From Terrisporobacter vanillatitrophus (lineage in GTDB: Bacteria > Bacillota > Clostridia > Peptostreptococcales > Peptostreptococcaceae): 64,000 bases of DNA. The notes beneath the pieces are model-generated. The model ran no database searches. It saw nothing but the letters and a program-made list of their open reading frames with translations, and was not told the DNA's origin. The stretch is from contig NZ_CP154625.1 in assembly GCF_051148895.1 (NCBI RefSeq), forward strand, positions 1,612,001 through 1,676,000, read 5' to 3'. A program made the translations under genes and the position numbers. This document shows, piece by piece, positions 58,459 to 64,000 of the stretch (the first letter of the stretch is position 1; each line of letters begins with the position of its first letter).

Positions 58459-58523
58459 TTTTATAAAGTGCTCCAAGTGTTAATTTATAATGAGGGATTT
58501 TTATATTTATGAGAGGTGTGTAT

Positions 58524-58958
58524 ATGGAGATAAAAAAGTTAAAACAAGATGATATTGCAGGTGCCTTAGACTTAGTATTAAATGTATTTATGCAATATGA
58601 AGCACCTGATTATTCTCAAAAAGGAATTGAAACCTTTAAAGAATGTATCAATGATGTTGAATGGGTTAAATCTTTAGAATGGTTTGGTGCATATATAGAT
58701 AAATCACTTACAGGTATTATTGCAACTAGAAATGCAGGTAACCATATTGCATTATTTTTTATAAAAGGTGAATATCATAGACAAGGTATTGGACGAAAAT
58801 TGTTTGAAATAGCTATTAAAAATTGTACAAGTGATTCCATTACGGTTAATTCATCTCCTTATGCTATAGAAGCTTATAAACACCTTGGATTCTTAGTAAT
58901 GCAAGAAGAACAAATAACAGATGGAATAAGATACACTCCTATGTTATTCACAAAATAA
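58524..58958 (+). CDS. GNAT-family acetyltransferase
   Basis: 144 residues. ALFFIKGEYHRQGIGRKLFEIAIKN is the acetyl-CoA motif, NSSPYAIEAYKHLGF the C-terminal block. GAGAGGTG (58511-58518) supports ATG 58524 rather than ATG 58509, which overlaps it. Substrate unknown. Confidence 0.87.
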   Translation: MEIKKLKQDDIAGALDLVLNVFMQYEAPDYSQKGIETFKECINDVEWVKSLEWFGAYIDKSLTGIIATRNAGNHIALFFIKGEYHRQGIGRKLFEIAIKNCTSDSITVNSSPYAIEAYKHLGFLVMQEEQITDGIRYTPMLFTK

Positions 58959-59040
58959 AAAATTATAGGAGGATTAGGCTTATTACTTAGTGGATATGCT
59001 TTTTATAATGAAATTGATGAAAATTCTTTAAATAATTAAA
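58959..59040 (+). pseudogene. Tail of a small membrane protein
   Basis: In one frame IIGGLGLLLSGYAFYNEIDE ending NSLNN and TAA. There is no start codon; it looks like the last part of a membrane protein. Confidence 0.25.
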
Positions 59041-59057
59041 TACATTACAAACTTAAG

Positions 59058-59080
59058 GAGCATTACATATGCTCTTTTTT
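59058..59080 (+). terminator. Terminator
   Basis: Stem GGAGCAT / ATGCTCT followed by TTTTT. Confidence 0.65.
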
Positions 59081-59290
59081 AGTATTAAAAAAATATATAA
59101 AATTTACTTCAGATTGGAATGTGAAATTATTGACTATGTTATAATAGTTATTGATTGGATTTTTTTACCTTATTTAAAAGGTAATATTTTGATAAACTAT
59201 ATAAGATTTTATACAATACACTTAGAGAATAAAGTAATGTATAAGGCTAATCCAGTTTAGTATTTGGAGATTTATAGAGGGAGGTTTCTA

Positions 59291-59494
59291 ATGAAAAAAT
59301 ATTTAAGTAAAGATGAGCTTTTAAAAGCAATGAAAAACCAACTATATGTATTTTTAATTTTAATATTAGTAGTATTTTGGGGATTTTTATATTTGTCTAA
59401 TCAGATAAATGAATTACAGCATGATGTAACTACTATGAAACATGAATTAGATTATGCAAAAGGAAAAATTGAAGAACTAGAAAAAAATAAATAA
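59291..59494 (+). CDS. Small membrane-anchored coiled-coil protein (67 residues)
   Basis: GGGAGG at 59280 sets ATG 59291. One membrane helix (YVFLILILVVFWGFLYL) lies at residues 18-36, followed by a heptad coiled coil (ISNQINELQHDVTTMKHELDYAKGKIEELEKN). The layout resembles small division or stress membrane proteins, but no family is recognised. Confidence 0.65.
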   Translation: MKKYLSKDELLKAMKNQLYVFLILILVVFWGFLYLSNQINELQHDVTTMKHELDYAKGKIEELEKNK

Positions 59495-59511
59495 GATTTT
59501 AATTAAAAATA

Positions 59512-59760
59512 TTAAATATAGTGAGGGAATTGTTTTATTAAACCGTCAGTAATAATATCTGCAAACATAATCATATGATCCTCACCCTTATCATATGCTT
59601 GTATATCTGCATTCCAATCTTTATTTAACTTAGCAACAACTTGATCTGTAACATATTGTAAATGTTTATGTAACATATCTTTTAGAACTTTATCTGAATA
59701 ATTAGGATTAGCCGAACTTAAAAACTCAGATATTTTATCAGCATTTTCATGAATTCTCAT
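59512..59760 (-). CDS. Small conserved protein without a ribosome binding site
   Basis: 82 residues, helical: MRIHENADKISEFLSSANPNYSDKVLKDML and a C-terminal FADIITDGLIKQFPHY. Similar short proteins exist in Bacillus and Clostridium without a known role. The bases before ATG 59760 (CTAACTAAAATAA) hold no Shine-Dalgarno sequence, unlike other genes here, so expression may be weak or the start region damaged. Confidence 0.55.
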   Translation of the reverse strand: MRIHENADKISEFLSSANPNYSDKVLKDMLHKHLQYVTDQVVAKLNKDWNADIQAYDKGEDHMIMFADIITDGLIKQFPHYI

Positions 59761-59889
59761 TTATTTTAGTTAGAAATAATTACAAATTAACATATTGTAA
59801 TATAAAGTTTTGCAAGCATATGATAAACTAAAAAAGTAACTAGAATTTATAGATGAGCTACAAATATTATTACATGAGGAGGCAGCAAA

Positions 59890-60561
59890 TTGAGAATCTC
59901 ATCAATTATTCATATGGCCAGTGAATATTTTTTACTAGGCATAGGGAGTGTGTCCATTGGAATTAGTATATTCTTAATAATATACTTTTTAATATATAAG
60001 AAGATTATGAAAGGCACTAAAAAATTAAATACAAGTAAAATTTTATTATGGAGTATATTTTTAATTTATACTATTATGGTATTAGGAGCTACATTTGTTC
60101 ATAGAATACCTGGTATGTATGAAAATATTAATTTACATATATTTAGTTCTTATATAAAAGTGTGGAATAGATTTTCTTTACTAGAACTTAGGAACTTAAT
60201 TCTTAATATATTGATGTTTGTTCCCTTTGGGATTGTGCTACCCTTACTTTTTAAAAAATGTGAAAAGTTTTATATTACTTATTTTTTAGGATTATGTATG
60301 ACGATTTTTATCGAAGTACTTCAATTAATAAGCAAGAGAGGTATATTTGAGATTGATGATATTATAAATAATACTTTAGGTTGCATGATAGGATATGGAA
60401 TAGTAATGATTTTTTTATTATTTTCAAAAAGAAATAAGGGATGTTTAAAAAGAAAGGTATTATCTTTGGCATGTTATCAAATACCTGTTATTATAACTAT
60501 TATATCTTTTGGTATTATATTTATAAACAGGGACTATTCGAATATAAATAGATTATTTTAA
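59890..60561 (+). CDS. VanZ-family membrane protein
   Basis: 223 residues with five membrane helices. LLELRNLILNILMFVPFGIVLPLLF and MTIFIEVLQLISKRGIFEIDDIINNTLGCMIGYG are the VanZ core (the latter with the conserved E-x-x-Q and D-D-x-x-N-x-x-G). VanZ relatives give low-level glycopeptide or antimicrobial-peptide tolerance. AGGAGG lies 8 bases before TTG 59890. Confidence 0.85.
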   Translation: MRISSIIHMASEYFLLGIGSVSIGISIFLIIYFLIYKKIMKGTKKLNTSKILLWSIFLIYTIMVLGATFVHRIPGMYENINLHIFSSYIKVWNRFSLLELRNLILNILMFVPFGIVLPLLFKKCEKFYITYFLGLCMTIFIEVLQLISKRGIFEIDDIINNTLGCMIGYGIVMIFLLFSKRNKGCLKRKVLSLACYQIPVIITIISFGIIFINRDYSNINRLF

Positions 60562-60587
60562 TATAAATTTAAAGTGAGGTGGTAAAA

Positions 60588-60629
60588 ATGTCTATGAAGA
60601 AAGTGAATGAAGTAAGCTCTATGCAATAA
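60588..60629 (+). other. Tiny open frame with a good ribosome binding site
   Basis: GAGGTGG precedes ATG 60588, encoding MSMKKVNEVSSMQ then TAA. It runs into the inverted repeat at 60623. It may be the start of a lost gene or a leader peptide. Confidence 0.3.
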
Positions 60630-60702
60630 CTAAGAAAACATGTAGTATTTGTATAGAGCAAATTTCAAATAAAAAGAGCGCATGTTTTCTATAAGTTGTT
60701 GC
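60623..60702. repeat. Imperfect inverted repeat with about 21-bp arms
   Basis: GCAATAACTAAGAAAACATG pairs with CATGTTTTCTATAAGTTGTT-GC, two or three mismatches or bulges, around a 38-base loop. No T run follows. Could be a MITE-like relic or an RNA hairpin. Confidence 0.5.
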
Positions 60703-60741
60703 TTAATTTACAAATAAAAATGTAGATGGGAGCTAAAACTT

Positions 60742-61005
60742 ATGAAGTATGAAAAAGCGCAAGATATTTTACCTTCAAATATAATAGAAATTTTACAAGA
60801 GTATATAGAAGGTGGTTATATATATATTCCTAAGAAAAACAAAAAATCTTGGGGAGAAAATACAAACACAAAAAATGAATTGAAAAAACGCAATGAAGAA
60901 ATATTAATCAAATATTCTAGTGGCAAATCTGTAAAAGATTTGGCCAATGAGTATTACCTTACAGAATCAAGTATAAGAAGAATAATAAGATCACTAAAGA
61001 AGTAG
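60742..61005 (+). CDS. CD3324-family (Mor-like helix-turn-helix) protein
   Basis: 87 residues. YEKAQDILPSNIIEILQEYIEGGYIYIPKK is the marker sequence of the CD3324 family; the C-terminal half is a helix-turn-helix (YSSGKSVKDLANEYYLTESSIRRIIR) like the Mor/C-type transcription activators. Probably a DNA-binding regulator. GGGAG precedes ATG 60742. Confidence 0.85.
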   Translation: MKYEKAQDILPSNIIEILQEYIEGGYIYIPKKNKKSWGENTNTKNELKKRNEEILIKYSSGKSVKDLANEYYLTESSIRRIIRSLKK

Positions 61006-61032
61006 TGAGAATAAAATATCGCCAATGACTTG

Positions 61033-61081
61033 GCACAAAAATAGCTAAATTTACATATGATAAATTTAGCTATTTTTGTGC
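61033..61081. terminator. Hairpin with perfect 21-bp arms
   Basis: GCACAAAAATAGCTAAATTT-A and its exact complement around CATATGA. The arm itself supplies a T run on both strands, so it ends the CD3324 gene. It also lies in the leader of the ABC-F gene. Confidence 0.85.
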
Positions 61082-61181
61082 AAGTTTAATACAGAAATAT
61101 GTATGGACTTGGCTATTACATGTCAAAAGTCTTAATATATACTTGTAAGTATTATGTAAAAAGACAAAGGAAGTGATGAAC

Positions 61182-62723
61182 GTGAGCATTTTAAGTGTAA
61201 ATAACTTGACCCAAGGATTTGGGGATAAAATATTGTTTAATGATGTATCTTTCAAATTATTGAGAGGAGAACATATAGGACTTGTAGGTGCAAATGGAGA
61301 AGGAAAGACAAGTTTTATGAAACTTATTACAAATGAACTTTTACCAGACTGTGGAATTATAGAGTGGAATAGTAAAATAAGTGTGGGATATATGGATCAA
61401 AATGTTAATATAAATGACTATGAAAGTGTGGAGGAATTTTTAAAAAGTGCTTTTAATGATTTGTATTTAATTGAAGATAATATAACAAAGCTATACGAAG
61501 AAATGGAATATGTTAGAGAAGATAAGCTACAGAAAATAATGGATAAAGCATCAAATTTACAAGGTGTTCTAGAGGAAAGTGATTTTTACAGTATAGATTC
61601 CAAAGTTGATGCAATTGCTTATGGTATAGGAATAAAAGAATTTTTATTAAGAAATCCTGACAGTTTGAGTGGTGGCCAAAGAAGCAAAGTATTACTTGCC
61701 AAGTTATTACTAGAAAAGCCAGATATTTTATTACTGGATGAACCTACAAATCATTTAGATGAAGAAAATATTGATTGGTTAAAATCTTATTTAAAAAGCT
61801 ATGAAAATGCTTTTATTCTTATTTCTCATGATACTGAATTTATAAATGAGGTAGTAAATATAATTTATAATTTGGAAAATAAGAAATTAGCTAGATATGT
61901 GGGAAATTTTGATAAGTTTTTAGAACAACATGAATTACAAAAAGAGCAATTACAAAGAGATTATAATAAGCAACAAAATGAAATTAATAAATTAGAAGAT
62001 TATATTAGAAAAAATAAAACAAGAGCAGCAACAGCAGCTCAAGCAAAATCAAGGGAAAAGAAACTTAAAAAAATGAACAAAATTGAAATTAATAAGATTA
62101 AGCCTAGACCACACTTCAATTTCAAATACTCTAAAGCACCATGGCAAGTTCTTTTCAAAACAAAAAATCTTGTTATTGGTTATGACAAACCTCTTACAAA
62201 ACCACTAAATTTACAAATGGAGAGAAATGATAAAATAGCAATTACAGGTGCAAATGGGATAGGAAAAACAACACTACTAAAAAGTTTAATGGGAATTATA
62301 CCATCAATAGATGGCAAAGTCATATTAGATGATCACATAGATATTGGCTATTATGAACAAGAAGTATTTGCAAGTGATGATATTGTTTTAGATGAAGTTT
62401 GGAATAAATTTCCTAATATGAATAGAACAGATGTGAGAAAAATCCTTGCAAGATGTGGTTTAACAGATGAGCATATTAATAGTGAAGTTTCTGTTCTAAG
62501 TGGTGGAGAGCAGGCAAAAGTTAGACTGTGCCAAGTTATAAATAAACCAAGTAATATACTTTTCTTAGATGAACCTACTAACCATTTAGATGTTCAAGCA
62601 AAGGAAGAATTAAAAAGAGCTCTTATTTCATATGAAGGGAGTATAATCTTAGTAAGTCATGACAAAGAATTTTACAAAGATATTGTTAATAAAGTGTGGA
62701 ACTGTGAGAAGTGGAGAGTATAA
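61182..62723 (+). CDS. ABC-F family ATPase
   Basis: 513 residues with two ATPase domains and no membrane part. First: Walker A GANGEGKT, signature LSGGQRSK, Walker B LLLDEPTNHLD. Linker helices (about 235-300, ELQKEQLQRDYNKQQNEINKLEDYIRKNKTRAATAAQAKSREKKL) are the P-site tRNA interaction motif. Second: GANGIGKT, LSGGEQAK, LFLDEPTNHLD. ABC-F proteins bind ribosomes; some give resistance to 50S antibiotics, others are housekeeping. Which one is not decided by eye. GTG 61182 fits GGAAG at 61169 (8 bases). The IS3-type element ends 25 bases behind. Confidence 0.88.
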   Translation: MSILSVNNLTQGFGDKILFNDVSFKLLRGEHIGLVGANGEGKTSFMKLITNELLPDCGIIEWNSKISVGYMDQNVNINDYESVEEFLKSAFNDLYLIEDNITKLYEEMEYVREDKLQKIMDKASNLQGVLEESDFYSIDSKVDAIAYGIGIKEFLLRNPDSLSGGQRSKVLLAKLLLEKPDILLLDEPTNHLDEENIDWLKSYLKSYENAFILISHDTEFINEVVNIIYNLENKKLARYVGNFDKFLEQHELQKEQLQRDYNKQQNEINKLEDYIRKNKTRAATAAQAKSREKKLKKMNKIEINKIKPRPHFNFKYSKAPWQVLFKTKNLVIGYDKPLTKPLNLQMERNDKIAITGANGIGKTTLLKSLMGIIPSIDGKVILDDHIDIGYYEQEVFASDDIVLDEVWNKFPNMNRTDVRKILARCGLTDEHINSEVSVLSGGEQAKVRLCQVINKPSNILFLDEPTNHLDVQAKEELKRALISYEGSIILVSHDKEFYKDIVNKVWNCEKWRV

Positions 62724-62748
62724 AAAGTAGTTACTAGAAGTAATAAAA

Positions 62749-64000
62749 TGGACCCTTTGTCAAGGACACTAGAAAAAACGACTGGCTAAGCCGTCATTAA
62801 AAGTTGACTTCTATACTTATTAGGAGTCAGCTTTTTTAAATTCCATTGACATCTATAATTATTGTAATAATCCATATAATTATCTACCATAAATTGTAAT
62901 TCTTCTAATGTATTGCAACTTTTATAGTCTATTTCATCTTTCATATGACCAAAGAATGATTCTTGAGGAGCATTATCCCAACAATTGCCTTTTCTAGACA
63001 TAGATTGTCCTAAATTGTATTTTTTAAGAAGTTTTTGAAAAATAGGACTTGTATAATGGGCGCCTTGATCAGAATGAACAAAAGCATCTTTATGTAATTT
63101 GAATGATTTTAAGTTAATTAAATTATCTATAGTTTTAGTTACGATATCTATAGCTAAACTATTTGATAAATTATAGGCTAATATTTCATTAGTTGAAGAA
63201 TCCTTTATTGTTGATAAATATGCCATTTTACAACTGCCGTAAGGCATATATGTTATATCTGTTAATAAAACTTTCCCCGGAATTTTTTGTTTAAACTTTC
63301 TATTTAGCATGTTCGGAACAACTCGATGTTCCTGAGTAGCCTTCATCATACGTTTTTTTGTATTAGCTTTACGTATCGGGCAAATAATATTATACTTCCT
63401 CATTATTCTTTGAATTTTCTTTCTGTTCATTTTTATTCCAAATTCATTTTCTAATGTCATCTTTATAGACCTAGAGCCTCTTTTATATCCACGGTGATTA
63501 AATGCTTTTAATATAATATCTCTTGATTTTATATCTCTATCTTCTTTTATATCCCTATAATCTTTTGTTTTAAGGAACCTATAATAACCAGAAGTAGATA
63601 CATTAGCTATCTTACACAAATGCCTTACCATTCCAGTTAAATTAAAATTATAAATCAAACCTTTTATCAGTCCAAATATTTTAGATGCTTGTAATTTACC
63701 TTTTTTCACCTGCCTTTCGCTCCATTCTAACTTTTTTATGAATTCAAGCTCCGCTTTTAGATATTCTATCTCAGCATCTTTTTTAGCTAAATTTTCTTCC
63801 ATTGTTAACTCTCGATTAATAGGTCTTCCAGAATTTAATGATCTTTTATCTTCTAATCCAGTCACACCTCCACTTTTAAACATTTTTCTCCATCTATAGC
63901 TAGCCTGTTTAACACGAGCAATACCAAGTATTTCTATATCAAAACCAGCACCTTCAAATATTTGCCTTATATTTTTTCCTCTCTCATACTCACCTATAAA
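62749..64000 (-). mobile_element. IS3-family element, running off the right edge
   Basis: The left boundary is the terminal repeat beginning TGGACCCTTTGTCAAGGACA, a typical IS3-family end with TG at the tip. The other end is outside the window, so the target duplication cannot be checked. Confidence 0.8.
62786..64000 (-). CDS. IS3-family transposase, partial
   Basis: The frame is open from the stop at 62786 to the window edge, 404 codons. It begins (partial) FIGEYERGKNIRQIFEGAGFDI with a helix-turn-helix (EILGIARVKQASYRWRKMFKSGGVTGL), then a coiled coil and the rve integrase domain with LTDITYMPYG (Asp), HSDQGAHYTS (Asp) and NAPQESFFGHMK (Glu). In most IS3 elements the HTH and integrase parts are in two frames joined by frameshifting; here they are in one. 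An internal ATG at 63883 is not needed as a start. Confidence 0.9.
   Translation of the reverse strand, partial: FIGEYERGKNIRQIFEGAGFDIEILGIARVKQASYRWRKMFKSGGVTGLEDKRSLNSGRPINRELTMEENLAKKDAEIEYLKAELEFIKKLEWSERQVKKGKLQASKIFGLIKGLIYNFNLTGMVRHLCKIANVSTSGYYRFLKTKDYRDIKEDRDIKSRDIILKAFNHRGYKRGSRSIKMTLENEFGIKMNRKKIQRIMRKYNIICPIRKANTKKRMMKATQEHRVVPNMLNRKFKQKIPGKVLLTDITYMPYGSCKMAYLSTIKDSSTNEILAYNLSNSLAIDIVTKTIDNLINLKSFKLHKDAFVHSDQGAHYTSPIFQKLLKKYNLGQSMSRKGNCWDNAPQESFFGHMKDEIDYKSCNTLEELQFMVDNYMDYYNNYRCQWNLKKLTPNKYRSQLLMTA

Noticed and set aside
59069..59260. Open frame of 63 codons
   Set aside because: It starts inside the T run of a terminator, has no ribosome binding site, and its composition is that of random AT-rich DNA.
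1..64000. tRNA, rRNA, replication origin or prophage structural genes
   Set aside because: No cloverleaf, rRNA segment, DnaA-box cluster or phage structural gene was seen on reading both strands.

Overview
The window is low-GC, AT-rich DNA with strong AGGAGG-type ribosome binding sites, short intergenic gaps and many hairpin-T terminators. Protein families such as SigI/RsgI, NhaC, the CD3072- and CD3324-type proteins, DUF4085 and a corrinoid methyltransferase cluster point to a spore-forming anaerobe of the Clostridium group. The species cannot be fixed from the sequence alone. No rRNA, tRNA or CRISPR array is visible. The region looks like a chromosomal accessory neighbourhood: many single-gene units, many small regulator-target pairs, three insertion sequences and an unusually large number of decayed genes.

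Layout. 1-4.7 kb: membrane protein, a sugar-dehydrogenase-like beta-propeller, a Cys/Met-rich copper-type protein, a histidine phosphatase and an acyl-ACP thioesterase. 4.7-6.2 kb: a complete IS256-type element with an 8-bp target duplication. 6.2-8.0 kb: decayed genes around a TudS-like protein. 8.2-13 kb: an Rrf2 regulator with a methyltransferase sharing its operator, two nitroreductases, homoserine dehydrogenase and a MarR regulator with matching operators. 13.3-18.9 kb: a five-gene corrinoid methyltransfer operon (three UroD/MtaA-type proteins, one corrinoid protein, one 2Fe-2S/ASKHA reactivase). 19-24.8 kb: CPBP protease, a DUF169 relic, MarR plus flavodoxin-type reductase, and a drug-export-type ABC transporter with a divergent TetR. 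25-34.6 kb: NhaC antiporter, lipoprotein, M14 peptidase, HD nucleotidase, LUD protein with divergent HxlR, MscL, PF04020-type membrane protein, HAD phosphatase and Crp/Fnr regulator.

34.6-38.9 kb: SigI and its membrane anti-sigma factor RsgI, an IS256-end fossil fused to a copied tail of the Crp gene, and a guanidine-I (ykkC) riboswitch in front of a MATE exporter. 39-45 kb: SagB-type oxidoreductase, a Cys-rich repeat protein, an immunity-like protein, GNAT with divergent HxlR, then a Ser/Thr-kinase locus (Ser-rich 58-residue protein, kinase, unknown protein, LSm-like protein with a Tyr/Pro tail). In that locus two adjacent genes have ATA, not ATG, at the best start position. 45-51.8 kb: a second sugar-dehydrogenase-like protein, a decayed MerR/GyrI gene, TrmO, a BspA-type LRR protein, and a complete IS1595-type element carrying a lipoprotein passenger gene inside its inverted repeats. 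52-64 kb: several GNAT acetyltransferases (one with an amber codon), a VOC protein, a Cys-rich protein resembling DUF3992 endospore-appendage subunits, HelD, VanZ, a CD3324-type protein, an ABC-F ATPase and an IS3-type transposase running off the right edge.

The strongest leads are the kinase locus with two ATA starts, the IS1595 element with its cargo gene, the methyltransfer operon whose first UroD-type protein lacks the zinc-binding His, and the two Cys-rich repeat proteins that may be spore-surface components. Assignments come from reading motifs by eye; no database search was run.
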